From Nitrosopumilus sp. (lineage in GTDB: Archaea > Thermoproteota > Nitrososphaeria > Nitrososphaerales > Nitrosopumilaceae), in the NCBI RefSeq assembly GCF_025698945.1, contig NZ_JAILWM010000001.1:124001-188000 (forward strand): a DNA stretch of 64,000 nucleotides. The letters run 5' to 3'. Shown piece by piece: positions 26,133 to 34,587 of this stretch. Position 1 is the first letter of the stretch. Every line of letters begins with the position of its first letter. The notes below the pieces were generated by a model, which worked only from the letters and a program-made list of their open reading frames with translations, was not told the DNA's origin and searched no databases. The position numbers and the translations under genes are program-made.

Positions 26133-26708
26133 TTATCTTTGTTTGCTTATTTTTCTTTTTGAACTCTTTTTTCTCTTGACTGTCTTTTTCTTGGTTGCAC
26201 TCTTTCTAGCTGGTTTTCTCTTGACTGTCTTTTTCTTGGTTGCACTCTTTCTAGCTGGTTTTCTCTTGACTGTCTTTTTCTTAATTTGTTTAAGATTTTT
26301 TAATTTGGCAATTTCCTCTTGAATTGACTTAATTTCTTCACGAATGTGATTTTTGGAGTCTATCTTTGAGTACACAAAATTAACAATTTTCTGATAATCT
26401 ACTCCTATCTCTGTTCTGATTAAAAATAACTCATTAGAATTTAATGGGATGCTAACTAATGCTGCTTTTTCAAATTCTGTAATGGCTGATCTTTCTTTTC
26501 CTATTTTATATGCTAAATTAGTATAGAGTTCTCTTTTCTGTATTGCATAATGCATTGACATTTTTGATTCGTCTTTAGTGAGTATTTGCTCAACGTTATT
26601 TTTTGGTCCTCCTGCAACCAATTCTCCCTTGGTATTTACTATTCCTGCAAATTTTACTTGAGGATAAAGATTGAGAACTTGCTTTGATAGTTCACTATAA
26701 TCTATCAA
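26133..26708 (-). CDS. Sensor-like domain protein with a Lys-rich histone-like tail
   Basis: A 191-residue protein. Residues 1-120 match the Amt-coupled protein at 33137 (about 60 percent identical by eye over 115 residues): VKFAGIVNTKGELVAGGPK, MSMHYAIQKRELYTNLAYKIGKERS, NELFLI. Residues 140-191 are a lysine/arginine/alanine tail with a 15-residue repeat KKKTVKRKPARKSAT. The fold of the first part is roadblock-like by pattern. The tail resembles linker-histone C-termini and should bind nucleic acid or acidic partners. I do not know the function. Confidence 0.7.
   Translation of the reverse strand: MIDYSELSKQVLNLYPQVKFAGIVNTKGELVAGGPKNNVEQILTKDESKMSMHYAIQKRELYTNLAYKIGKERSAITEFEKAALVSIPLNSNELFLIRTEIGVDYQKIVNFVYSKIDSKNHIREEIKSIQEEIAKLKNLKQIKKKTVKRKPARKSATKKKTVKRKPARKSATKKKTVKRKKSSKRKISKQR
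26176..26265 (-). repeat. 45-bp perfect tandem repeat coding the basic tail
   Basis: Two identical 45-base units, 26176-26220 and 26221-26265, lie directly in tandem and a truncated third follows. They encode KRKPARKSATKKKTV. The DNA identity implies a recent duplication, and the repeat number may vary between strains. Confidence 0.95.
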
Positions 26709-26790
26709 TTCCTTTCTCCAGTTAATTTAATCTCTAATAACATGATTTATCATTTGAAATTTTCTATATAATTTAAGACTATTTGCTGAT

Positions 26791-28041
26791 TTATTCTGGT
26801 TTTTGCTCAAGGCTTTGTTCAGTTGAACTAGTATTATTTTTTTGTTCTTTTCTGTATTCCATTTTCAACCATATTGGCGTGATTATCGTTGTTACTGCAA
26901 CCATGATGACAATTGTAGAATATACTTCTGATGTTAGAATTCCTGCTGTTACTCCTACTCCTGCAACAATTAATCCAACTTCTCCTCTTGATATCATTCC
27001 AATTCCTACCCTCATTCCTTGGGCTCTGTTTTTCAAAAATAACATTGCTGGCAATCCACATCCCAATAATTTTGTTACAACTGCAACGATAATCACTACT
27101 GAACTAATAATCAAAATATTCAAATCCACTGCTCTCAAATCCACTTGCGCTCCAATAATTGCAAAGAATAGTGGGGCAAAAATTAAACCAATTTTACCAA
27201 TGTAGTTTTCAACTTTTTCAAATACCTTGGTAGTTGATAATGCCATTCCAACTGCAAACGCTCCTACAATCGGGGATAACCCTATGGATCCTGCAAGTGC
27301 AGCTGCTCCAAAAAATGATGCTGTTGCAATTCCTTCTACACTTCCTTTGGCCTTCCATAATCTTGGAGTGATGATTCTTGGAATTACTACTACTGCAACA
27401 ATTAACATTATTGCAAAGAATCCTAAAACTTGTAAAATTGTAATTACCACTTCTGTGATATCTATATTGTCTACCCCGCCATCCGCACCTGCAATAGATG
27501 ATACGACTGACAATACAGCAATAGCTAAAATATCATCTACCACTGCGGCCCCGATAATTAATCTAGCTTCAGGCGTTTTTATTTTACCAAATTCACTTAA
27601 GACTTGAATCGAAATAGCAATACTTGTTGCCGTAAGTGCAGTAGCAATTAACATTGATTGTAATGCATCAAAACCAAACATTTGAAAAACTACTAGACCT
27701 GCAAAAAATGGAACAACTACACCTAGTGTTCCTACTGTAAATGACGCTTTACCTCCTTTGAGAAATTCCTTGGGTGTCATCTCAAGTCCTGCCATAAACA
27801 ATATGACGATAGCCCCCATCTCTCCTAAAATTTTTATTTCATCATTAATTTGCAACAATTGTTTTCCATCAACTACAAAAAACCCTCCCAATGCAAATGG
27901 TCCTACTATCATTCCTGCCAAAAGTTCTCCAAGAACAATTGGAAGTTTTAATCTGAGGAAAAGTTCTGCCATTAATTTGGCTGCAAACAACAGTATTCCT
28001 ACACCGATAATTGTTTGAATAAAATGTGCCTCTGCTGCCAT
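26791..28041 (-). CDS. Cation:proton antiporter (CPA2/KefB-type)
   Basis: A 416-residue membrane protein with about twelve helices, matching the size of CPA2 monovalent cation/proton antiporters. Recognisable segments: LPIVLGELLAGMIVGP near 28, the DDILAIAVLS helix with two aspartates (about 165-175), and SPIVGAFAVGMALS. It exchanges Na or K for protons to keep ion and pH homeostasis. There is no C-terminal RCK domain. It is followed at 65 bases downstream by a short region and then, on the same strand, the basic-tailed protein gene. Confidence 0.9.
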   Translation of the reverse strand: MAAEAHFIQTIIGVGILLFAAKLMAELFLRLKLPIVLGELLAGMIVGPFALGGFFVVDGKQLLQINDEIKILGEMGAIVILFMAGLEMTPKEFLKGGKASFTVGTLGVVVPFFAGLVVFQMFGFDALQSMLIATALTATSIAISIQVLSEFGKIKTPEARLIIGAAVVDDILAIAVLSVVSSIAGADGGVDNIDITEVVITILQVLGFFAIMLIVAVVVIPRIITPRLWKAKGSVEGIATASFFGAAALAGSIGLSPIVGAFAVGMALSTTKVFEKVENYIGKIGLIFAPLFFAIIGAQVDLRAVDLNILIISSVVIIVAVVTKLLGCGLPAMLFLKNRAQGMRVGIGMISRGEVGLIVAGVGVTAGILTSEVYSTIVIMVAVTTIITPIWLKMEYRKEQKNNTSSTEQSLEQKPE

Positions 28042-28105
28042 CTCTGTAATTACTTTAGAAATGTGTCATATAAGGTGATACTCTGAAAAATTATTTTTTA
28101 CTTCA

Positions 28106-29128
28106 TTATGCAATTTTTTTAGAGTTTACAAAAACACCTTTCTTCGAAATGATCTCTCCAATTTCCTGACTTGAGATCTTGTATTTTTTGAAAATTGATC
28201 TAATTATTGAAGAATTTTCTTTTGGTGCAATCACACAGAATCCTACGCCCATGTTGAAAGTCTTGTACATTTCATCTGGTTTTACTCCTTGTTCCTCTAC
28301 TAATCCCATTATTGGTGGTATTTTTGGAAGTGAGTCTATCTGATAACCGATCTTTTTTAGGCGTAATAATTTGGTAAATGCTCCTCCTGTAATATGAGCA
28401 AGTCCACTGACTTTGGTTTTTTGAATTATCTCCAAAACTGGTTTTGTGTATATCTCAGTTGGCTTTAGTAATTCCTCTCCTATCTTACCGACTCCTTTGA
28501 TTTTGTCATTTATTGAATATTTTTTTAGTAATGCTTTTCTTGCAAGTGAATAACCATTTGAATGAATTCCACTACTGTTTGCCCCTATTATTACATCTCC
28601 TGTTTTTATTTTATTTCCTAGAACAATTTCTTTTTTTTCTACTAGCCCTACAACCATTCCTGCTAAATCAAATGCAAATCCTTTTCCATCAATAACATCT
28701 GGCATTATTGCAGTTTCTCCCCCAACTATTGGCATTGCAGATTTTTTTGCACCAGTAACTAACCCTTCGACAATTTTTTTGAATATTTGTTGATCATTTT
28801 TGTTTGCTGCAATATAATCTACAAATGAAATTGGTGTTGCACCTATGCAAATTATGTCATTTACATTCATTGCAACACAATCAATACCTATTGTGTTGTA
28901 TTTTTTCATCATATTTGCAATTACTACTTTGGTTCCTACGCCGTCTGTATGTGTTGCCAAAAGCTTTCCTCCTGGAATTTCAACAATTCCTGCATAATGA
29001 CCAAATCCATGTGTTATCTTTGCTTTTTTCTGAAGTTTGTGAGTTGATGAAATTAATTTTCCAATTGCTAATTGACTCTGCTTTATTTTAGAAATATCTA
29101 CACCTGCTTTCTTGTAGGTCAGAGTCAT
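28106..29128 (-). CDS. purM: Phosphoribosylformylglycinamidine cyclo-ligase (AIR synthetase)
   Basis: A 340-residue PurM that closes the imidazole ring of AIR in purine biosynthesis with ATP. Landmarks: MTLTYKKAGVDI at the start, TDGVGTKVVIA, the GGETAIMPD loop near 138-146, and SSGIHSNGYSLAR near 185. The C-terminal domain begins near SGLAHITGGAF. Full length. It lies upstream of the cation/proton antiporter gene in the same direction with a 64-base gap. Confidence 0.95.
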   Translation of the reverse strand: MTLTYKKAGVDISKIKQSQLAIGKLISSTHKLQKKAKITHGFGHYAGIVEIPGGKLLATHTDGVGTKVVIANMMKKYNTIGIDCVAMNVNDIICIGATPISFVDYIAANKNDQQIFKKIVEGLVTGAKKSAMPIVGGETAIMPDVIDGKGFAFDLAGMVVGLVEKKEIVLGNKIKTGDVIIGANSSGIHSNGYSLARKALLKKYSINDKIKGVGKIGEELLKPTEIYTKPVLEIIQKTKVSGLAHITGGAFTKLLRLKKIGYQIDSLPKIPPIMGLVEEQGVKPDEMYKTFNMGVGFCVIAPKENSSIIRSIFKKYKISSQEIGEIISKKGVFVNSKKIA

Positions 29129-29177
29129 AGTTTGTTGCGCATCTGCTGTGAATAAAAGAATTTGCCTATTGTCTCGA

Positions 29178-29903
29178 TCACATATACATTCCAGATATCT
29201 CTTCTCTATGCTTTACATATTTTTGAGACAATTCACTGAATTCTGAGTTTATTTTATCTCTGTTTTCTTGAAGTTCTTTTGTGTCTATGTTCATTTCATA
29301 GAATCTGTTTAATGCCTCAATTAACGTTGCAGCAGCCGCAGAATCTGGTGCGGTGTTGTTTGCCTTTACTAATAATGTCACTCCTTGAATCTCCCTCATG
29401 AGGCATTCATTTAGTATCCCTCCTGGAATTCCTGTTATGAATCCCTGTGGAATCATATTGATATCCTTATCTGCCATTGTTCTAACTAGATCTTCTTCAG
29501 CTGCACAATATGCCTTTTTGTCATGTTCTGCACTTGCAACTCCATCTAGAATGACGATCTCTTTTGATCCCTTCATTGCTGCCCAATCTAAAATTGATGA
29601 TACTAGAGAATAGATTCCATCCATTCGCAATGTTATCTCACAAATTATTGCACAAACTGTTCCTTTCTGATTTGCATAGAATCTAAATGGATGACGTAAT
29701 CTCCCTCTCATGAATACTGTTGATGGTGGAAGATATTTTGATCTCATTAATCCAATTTCAGTCATTTCCAATTTTTCTATAATGTGATTGATTGCAACTG
29801 GTCCTACTAATCCTGCTCCTACAAACCCTGCAAATATTATGGGGCTGTTTAGTTCTACTTTCTTAGTTTCATATACTTCTGCTTCTGGAAATTCACTTTT
29901 CAC
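29178..29903 (-). CDS. PAC2-family protein (proteasome assembly chaperone-like)
   Basis: A 241-residue protein of the PAC2/DUF75-type family: FAGFVGAGLVGPVAINHIIE near 25, GSKEIVILDG near 112, and GITGIPGGILNE-like text (GFITGIPGGILNECLMRE) near 157. Archaeal PAC2 homologues are thought to act as chaperones for 20S proteasome assembly, but the family includes ATP-grasp relatives of other roles. The C-terminal helix is coiled. No proteasome gene is adjacent. Confidence 0.8.
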   Translation of the reverse strand: MKSEFPEAEVYETKKVELNSPIIFAGFVGAGLVGPVAINHIIEKLEMTEIGLMRSKYLPPSTVFMRGRLRHPFRFYANQKGTVCAIICEITLRMDGIYSLVSSILDWAAMKGSKEIVILDGVASAEHDKKAYCAAEEDLVRTMADKDINMIPQGFITGIPGGILNECLMREIQGVTLLVKANNTAPDSAAAATLIEALNRFYEMNIDTKELQENRDKINSEFSELSQKYVKHREEISGMYM

Positions 29904-30009
29904 GGTTTACGTCGATTTCTTCTATCTAATTACTTTGCTGAGCAAGTCTTTTGCACTCTTTTGGTTAGGTTGTTTTCAGTACTTTTTTCTGTCATGGTAT
30001 TTGCATGTT

Positions 30010-30372
30010 TTATTTTTCTTCATACTGGTTGTCTTTTTGCATGAATAAACTCAACATGACTCTTCCCTTGTCTGTGATTGTGTAAATTACGTTTGCTCCT
30101 ACTGCCTCTTTTTTTATGAAGTTGTAATCTACACATAGATGTAGATAATTCAAAAATGATTTTTTCATTCTGATCTTTGATTTTGAATATAGATCTGAGA
30201 ATGTCATTGGATTTCCTCTGAGTTGATATAGTAATTTCAAGAGTGATAGAGTGCTGTAATCTCTTGTTCTTGCTTTTACTGCATCGAGAATCTGCTCATC
30301 TCTTTTTATGATAAAATCCCCAAATTGGTCTGCCACTTCTAGTGGCACATATGTTAGTCTTGCTCGCATCAT
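30010..30372 (-). CDS. Winged-helix-like DNA-binding protein
   Basis: A 120-residue protein. The C-terminal 80 residues look like a winged helix: helix LLKLLYQLRGN, turn PMTFSDLYSKSKIRMKKSFLNYL as the recognition part, and a beta-wing ANVIYTITDKGRVML. The first 30 residues are an extension. An unusual perfect palindrome lies over its start codon (30372-30388). A local autoregulator is an inference. The start may be ATG 30372 or 30369. Confidence 0.6.
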   Translation of the reverse strand: MMRARLTYVPLEVADQFGDFIIKRDEQILDAVKARTRDYSTLSLLKLLYQLRGNPMTFSDLYSKSKIRMKKSFLNYLHLCVDYNFIKKEAVGANVIYTITDKGRVMLSLFMQKDNQYEEK

Positions 30373-30388
30373 ACCGTATGGTACGGTA
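30372..30388. promoter_or_regulatory. Perfect palindrome overlapping the start of the winged-helix gene
   Basis: TACCGTA-TGG-TACGGTA: two 7-base arms, exact reverse complements, with a 3-base spacer. Its edge base is the first base of the ATG at 30372 of the reverse-strand regulator. Many archaeal promoters are leaderless, so this position would coincide with the transcription start. It looks like an operator. Confidence 0.65.
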
Positions 30389-30554
30389 CATTACCTTATT
30401 AGTCTTTAACTTGAGTTTTCTTGATCATTCTAGCTGATTTTTTTACACCTACATTATGTTTTTAGTATGAATAAAGCGATCAAAATAGTGATTTTTGATT
30501 TAATATCTGACAATAAACAATTCTCATAAATACCCCTCCAATGTGAAATTTTTC

Positions 30555-31136
30555 ATGAAAAAAATTGAGGCTGTAATTAAAAGAAAAAATTTTCCATCTA
30601 TTAAGACCCTCTTGAGTACTGTTGGGACTTACATTATTGATAAAAGAAATTTAGATGATAACCAAATTTATGATGAATCAAAAGGTTCTCGCATTGGTTC
30701 TAGTGGACTTCAGTCAATACCCTTAGCAAAAATCGAGATGGTTGTATCAGATAAGGATGCAAGAAAAGTTGTTGAGATGATTTCCAAAAATTCTGGTCTG
30801 TCATCAAATCATGGAGGAAAAATCTTTGTTTCTGAAATGGAAGAAGTTGTGGACATGGATACTCTTGATGGAAATCAAGATCTTGAAATTCTTGAATTAC
30901 CAAAAACTAAATCTCGTTCATTACCTAAACGTAGTAGGTTTGTTCCATTACAAAAATTTACTTTGCATAAACTACAAGTAGTTTATGAGGAAAACAAAGA
31001 AAAACTTAGAGATGATTATAGAATAAAATCATTTAGTGATTTCACAAACTATTGTATCATGAAATCTCTTCCTGCATTAGAAAAACAATTGAAAAACCCT
31101 ACAATGCTTTACGAAAATAATTTTGGTGATTTTTAA
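30555..31136 (+). CDS. PII-like (GlnB/GlnK) protein with a C-terminal extension
   Basis: From the ATG at 30555 the protein is 193 residues and begins MKKIEAVIKRKNFPSIKTLL, matching PII proteins (about 110 residues). The PII core ends with GGKIFVSEMEEVVDMDTL near 100. The T-loop is diverged and short, with no uridylylated tyrosine in the usual RGxxxxY context. The final 90 residues (FTLHKLQVVYEENKEKL, DFTNYCIMKSLPALEKQL) form a helical domain I cannot name. PII proteins sense ATP, ADP and 2-oxoglutarate. A GTG at 30543 is in-frame but less likely. Confidence 0.75.
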   Translation: MKKIEAVIKRKNFPSIKTLLSTVGTYIIDKRNLDDNQIYDESKGSRIGSSGLQSIPLAKIEMVVSDKDARKVVEMISKNSGLSSNHGGKIFVSEMEEVVDMDTLDGNQDLEILELPKTKSRSLPKRSRFVPLQKFTLHKLQVVYEENKEKLRDDYRIKSFSDFTNYCIMKSLPALEKQLKNPTMLYENNFGDF

Positions 31137-31139
31137 CAA

Positions 31140-31232
31140 TTACATTACTGGCAAAAACAAATACAATCCAATTAATGTCATACCTACTACTGCAAGTGAT
31201 AATTTTGCTATGAAAATTTTTGATACTATCAT
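31140..31232 (-). CDS. 30-residue membrane microprotein
   Basis: ATG at 31232, TAA at 31140. The product is one hydrophobic helix flanked by few residues: MIVSKIFIAKLSLAVVGMTL then IGLYLFLPVM. The start overlaps the stop of the preceding microprotein by four bases (ATGA). Translational coupling in a PII operon makes chance unlikely. Its role is unknown; a membrane-anchor or Amt/PII accessory role is a guess. Confidence 0.5.
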   Translation of the reverse strand: MIVSKIFIAKLSLAVVGMTLIGLYLFLPVM

Positions 31233-31366
31233 ACTGCTAGACCCATAAGTAAGGGTACAACTATGATTCCAATTATTGCTGCAACTTTAACATAGTCTCT
31301 AGCATTAAGTGGTTTTATCTCTTCTCTGTGAAACAATTTACTTTTACGTAAAAAATCAATTTTCAT
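31229..31366 (-). CDS. 45-residue single-span membrane microprotein
   Basis: ATG at 31366 directly after the stop of the PII gene (zero gap), TGA at 31229. The product has a basic 25-residue N-terminus (MKIDFLRKSKLFHREEIKPL) and one C-terminal membrane helix (VAAIIGIIVVPLLMGLAV). Its stop overlaps the next start by four bases. The string PII gene, this gene and the 30-residue gene reads as one operon. Confidence 0.55.
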   Translation of the reverse strand: MKIDFLRKSKLFHREEIKPLNARDYVKVAAIIGIIVVPLLMGLAV

Positions 31367-31696
31367 CTAAATTGTCACTTCCCCTTCATCATCTGTAATG
31401 ATGTCTACTGCTCTGAGAATTTGTGATATGAAAATTTTACCTACTCTTGCATTTTTTTTAATAATGCTGACAACTTCGTCTTCTTTGGAATCTGGAATGA
31501 TTACCTCCAACTTGTATTTATCGCTAAATTGGGGAACAAAAATTTCACTTCCTTTTGAGGCATGAATTTCAGGACCTGGATTCTTTCCCCTTCCTCTAAC
31601 TTTGGAGACTGTTAGGCCTCCAACCTTGATCTCTTTGAGACCTTCGCTAATGTTCATGACATCATTATTTCCTAAAATAACTTCTACTTTGAGCAT
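31367..31696 (-). CDS. glnK: PII nitrogen regulatory protein (GlnK type)
   Basis: A 109-residue PII. The core matches: KVEVILGNNDVMNISEGLK at the start, GGLTVSKVRGRGKNPG leading into the T-loop, then LEVIIPD and the B-loop and C-loop text VGKIFISQILRAVDIITDDEGE. The usual modification-site tyrosine of the T-loop is absent. PII trimers bind ATP/ADP and 2-oxoglutarate and block Amt. It is divergent from amt by 115 bases, the classic glnK-amtB neighbourhood in split arrangement. Thaumarchaeal PII proteins usually lack the Tyr. Confidence 0.88.
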   Translation of the reverse strand: MLKVEVILGNNDVMNISEGLKEIKVGGLTVSKVRGRGKNPGPEIHASKGSEIFVPQFSDKYKLEVIIPDSKEDEVVSIIKKNARVGKIFISQILRAVDIITDDEGEVTI

Positions 31697-31811
31697 TTAG
31701 TAATCGATATGATAATTACACAAATATAATTTCTGATTTTGATGTCCAAATGATAATCAATTGAGCATCAATTTTAGACATTGTTATTAATTTTAAGATA
31801 ATTTTTTCATT

Positions 31812-33140
31812 ATGGTTTTGGACTCTGGGGATACAGCATGGATGCTTGTCGCTGGAAGTCTTGTTCTGTTGATGATTCCTGCATTAGGTCTTTTTGAGTC
31901 TGGTTTACTTCGAAAAAAGAACGCTGCTTCAATCTTCATGCAGATTTTCTTTGGTTTGGCATTGTTGAGTGTGATGTGGTTTGTATTTGGATTTAGTTTA
32001 TCATTTGGCCCTTCATCTCAAGGATTAGTTGGAAATATGGATTGGGTATTTTTGAAAGGCGTTCCGTCTGATGCTCCATTAGAACAATATGCTCCAACAA
32101 TTCCAGGGGTACTCTTTGTTAAATTCCAATTAATGTTTGCAGCAATTACTCCTCTATTGCTTACTGGAACTATTGCAGAGAGAATGAAGTTTAGTTCATT
32201 TATCATATTTATTGCTGCATGGTCAATGTTGATCTATTATCCATTAGTTCATTGGGTTTGGGGTGGCGGTTGGTTAGCTCAACTTGGTGTAGTTGATTTT
32301 GCAGGTGGTATAGTGATTCATACTAGTGTTGGAATGGCAGCCTTAGCTGCTGCATTGGTACTTGGAAAGAGAAGACACTATGGCCCTGCTATAATGATTC
32401 CACACAGCATCCCTCTTGCAGTTCTTGGCTCATCATTGTTATGGCTTGGTTGGTTTGGTTTCAATGCAGGCAGTGCATTGTCTGCTTCGGGCGGAGTTGC
32501 TGGAAACACTGTAATTGTAACTCATATGGCATCCTCAGTTTCTGCTTTAATTTGGGCTGGACTTTCTTGGGTTAGAACAGGAAAACCTTCTGTTGTGGCA
32601 ACAATTAATGGTGCGATTGCAGGACTTGCTGGAATTACCCCTGCTTCAGGATTTGTTAGTGCTGAACATGCATTTGTAATTGGAATTGCAATTGGTGTTA
32701 TCTCTTATTCTGGTGTGGTGTTGTTTAAAGAAAAATTAAAAATTGATGATGCCCTTGATGTTAGCTCTGTTCACGGAGTTGCAGGAATAGTTGGTGCACT
32801 AGCAATTGGAATCTTTGCAAGTACTGCAATAAATCCTGGTGGTGTTGATGGATTACTATTTGGAAATCCAGATCAATTATGGATTCAAGCAGTTGGTGTA
32901 GGTGTTGCAGCTGCCATGGGATTTGGTGGAACCTGGGTTATATTACAAGTACTTAAACATCTAATCGGAATTAGAGTTTCACCTGAAGTAGAAGATATTG
33001 GATTGGATATAAGTGAACATGCAGAATCTGCATATTCTGAGGAAGAAGAATTTATGCTTGATATGGATGATTACACTGAAAATTTGAAAGACAAAGATGA
33101 AATATTTAGAAAGAAAAAAACATCTGGGACAAAAAATTGA
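31812..33140 (+). CDS. amt: Ammonium transporter (Amt family)
   Basis: A 442-residue membrane protein with eleven helices. Recognisable: AWMLVAGSLVLLMIPALGLF, GTIAERMKF, LVHWVWGGGWLA, VHTSVG-type segment (VIHTSVGMAAL) and the twin-histidine regions HSIPLAVLG and VHGVAGIVGALAIG. The cytoplasmic tail of about 55 residues is acidic. It takes up ammonium, the energy substrate of these organisms, or serves sensing. The stop overlaps a TTG start of the next gene by four bases (TTGA), so the two are coupled. Confidence 0.95.
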   Translation: MVLDSGDTAWMLVAGSLVLLMIPALGLFESGLLRKKNAASIFMQIFFGLALLSVMWFVFGFSLSFGPSSQGLVGNMDWVFLKGVPSDAPLEQYAPTIPGVLFVKFQLMFAAITPLLLTGTIAERMKFSSFIIFIAAWSMLIYYPLVHWVWGGGWLAQLGVVDFAGGIVIHTSVGMAALAAALVLGKRRHYGPAIMIPHSIPLAVLGSSLLWLGWFGFNAGSALSASGGVAGNTVIVTHMASSVSALIWAGLSWVRTGKPSVVATINGAIAGLAGITPASGFVSAEHAFVIGIAIGVISYSGVVLFKEKLKIDDALDVSSVHGVAGIVGALAIGIFASTAINPGGVDGLLFGNPDQLWIQAVGVGVAAAMGFGGTWVILQVLKHLIGIRVSPEVEDIGLDISEHAESAYSEEEEFMLDMDDYTENLKDKDEIFRKKKTSGTKN

Positions 33141-33505
33141 CAATCCATTATGACGAGTTAACTAAACATGTTCTGGATTTAGATCCTCATGTGAGGTTTG
33201 CTGGGATAGCAAATATCAAAGGAGAGATAGTAGCAGGAGGTCCCAAAGAAAATGTTGAACAGATGTTGTCTGGAGATCAAGTTAGCATGTCAATACACTA
33301 TGCAATCCAAAAAAGAGAACTTTATACTAATTTAGCATACAAAATAGGAAAAGAAAGATCTTCAATTACTGAATATGAAAAAGTAACAATGATTACCGTT
33401 CCAATAAATTCAAACGAATTATTTCTGATTAGTACTGAACCACGTTCAGATTATTTTAAAATAATTGATTATGTGCACTCAAAATTAGATTTTGAGACAA
33501 ATTGA
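33137..33505 (+). CDS. Sensor-like domain protein coupled to Amt
   Basis: A 122-residue paralogue of the domain at 26133, without the basic tail. The shared text runs through VRFAGIANIKGEIVAGGPK, MSIHYAIQKRELYTNLAYKIG and NELFLI. It starts at TTG 33137 inside the amt stop. The pattern of strands and a central helix suggests a roadblock or GAF/PAS-like small domain, but I do not recognise the family with certainty. Coupling to amt suggests a role in ammonium uptake or sensing. Confidence 0.7.
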   Translation: MTIHYDELTKHVLDLDPHVRFAGIANIKGEIVAGGPKENVEQMLSGDQVSMSIHYAIQKRELYTNLAYKIGKERSSITEYEKVTMITVPINSNELFLISTEPRSDYFKIIDYVHSKLDFETN

Positions 33506-33634
33506 ATAAATAAATTTTTACGAGTTTACCTGAAATTTGTGCCTAAATCTACTCTCATCATTAATTGGAATTGTTATAATTGTGAATTTTTAGTAAATCA
33601 TCTCATTTAAACAATCATTATCTGAAATGATATT

Positions 33635-34570
33635 GTGGAAATTATTCTTAGTGCTATTCTGACAATTGTTGGATTAGTAATGTTGTGTTTTGGAGGTAAT
33701 TGGTTAGTAAATGGTGGTGTTGTAATTGCCAAAAAATTTAGAATTAGCAATCTGGTAATTGGAATGACTATTGTAGCTTATGGAACATCTACTCCAGAAC
33801 TTGCAGCCAGTGTTGCAGCAGCAGGTGAGCATAGTGCAATAATTTTAGGAAACATTGTTGGAAGCAATATTGCAAATATTGGAATGGTAATTGGCGTTGC
33901 AGCAATGATTGTTCCTGTAGTGGTGAACAAATCTCTTTTGCGAAAAGAAATTCCAATAATGTTAGCTGTTTCATTTCTACTTGTTTTGATTTCCATTGAT
34001 GGTGAACTTTCACAATATGATGGTGTTTTGCTATTGTTTGGATTGGGGGTTTTTTCATATTATACAATTAAGGATGCACTAAAACATAGAGAGAAAAAGG
34101 ATGAAAATTCAATTAAGGAAAAAAATAATGTCTATCTCAAAGCAATTGGTCTAATTGGAATTGGAATTGTTTTATTGTATGTTGGTGCTATTATCACCGT
34201 AGACAATGCGGTTATTTTAGCAAAAGAATTTGGTTTATCTGAAAAAATAATAGGATTGACAGTTATTGCTATTGGAACTTCTCTTCCAGAATTAATTACA
34301 TCATTGTTAGCAATTAAGAAAGGCCATTCTGATATTGGTATTGGAAATATCATTGGAAGTAATATTTACAATATTTTGATGATCATGGGAGTTGGTGCTG
34401 CTCTAGGAGGTGTCATTATTAGTTCTGACGTCTATGTGGATTATGCGGTGATGATAATTTTTAGTGTGTCATTACTTATTGCTTTAAAGACAGGGGTTGT
34501 CAATAGGATTATGGGAGTTGGTCTTGCTATGGGGTATGTCGCCTATCTGATAATCACTTTTTTTAAATAA
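33635..34570 (+). CDS. Sodium/calcium exchanger (CaCA family)
   Basis: A 311-residue membrane protein with ten helices. Both alpha repeats are evident: VIGMTIVAYGTSTPELAAS and LTVIAIGTSLPELITS, each with the GTS-x-PE core that binds Ca. The intervening region is cytoplasmic and short (residues 145-170), typical of prokaryotic YrbG-like exchangers. It exports Ca in exchange for Na or protons. The start is GTG at 33635. Confidence 0.92.
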   Translation: MEIILSAILTIVGLVMLCFGGNWLVNGGVVIAKKFRISNLVIGMTIVAYGTSTPELAASVAAAGEHSAIILGNIVGSNIANIGMVIGVAAMIVPVVVNKSLLRKEIPIMLAVSFLLVLISIDGELSQYDGVLLLFGLGVFSYYTIKDALKHREKKDENSIKEKNNVYLKAIGLIGIGIVLLYVGAIITVDNAVILAKEFGLSEKIIGLTVIAIGTSLPELITSLLAIKKGHSDIGIGNIIGSNIYNILMIMGVGAALGGVIISSDVYVDYAVMIIFSVSLLIALKTGVVNRIMGVGLAMGYVAYLIITFFK

Positions 34571-34587
34571 TCTGTGCCTAACTTGTC

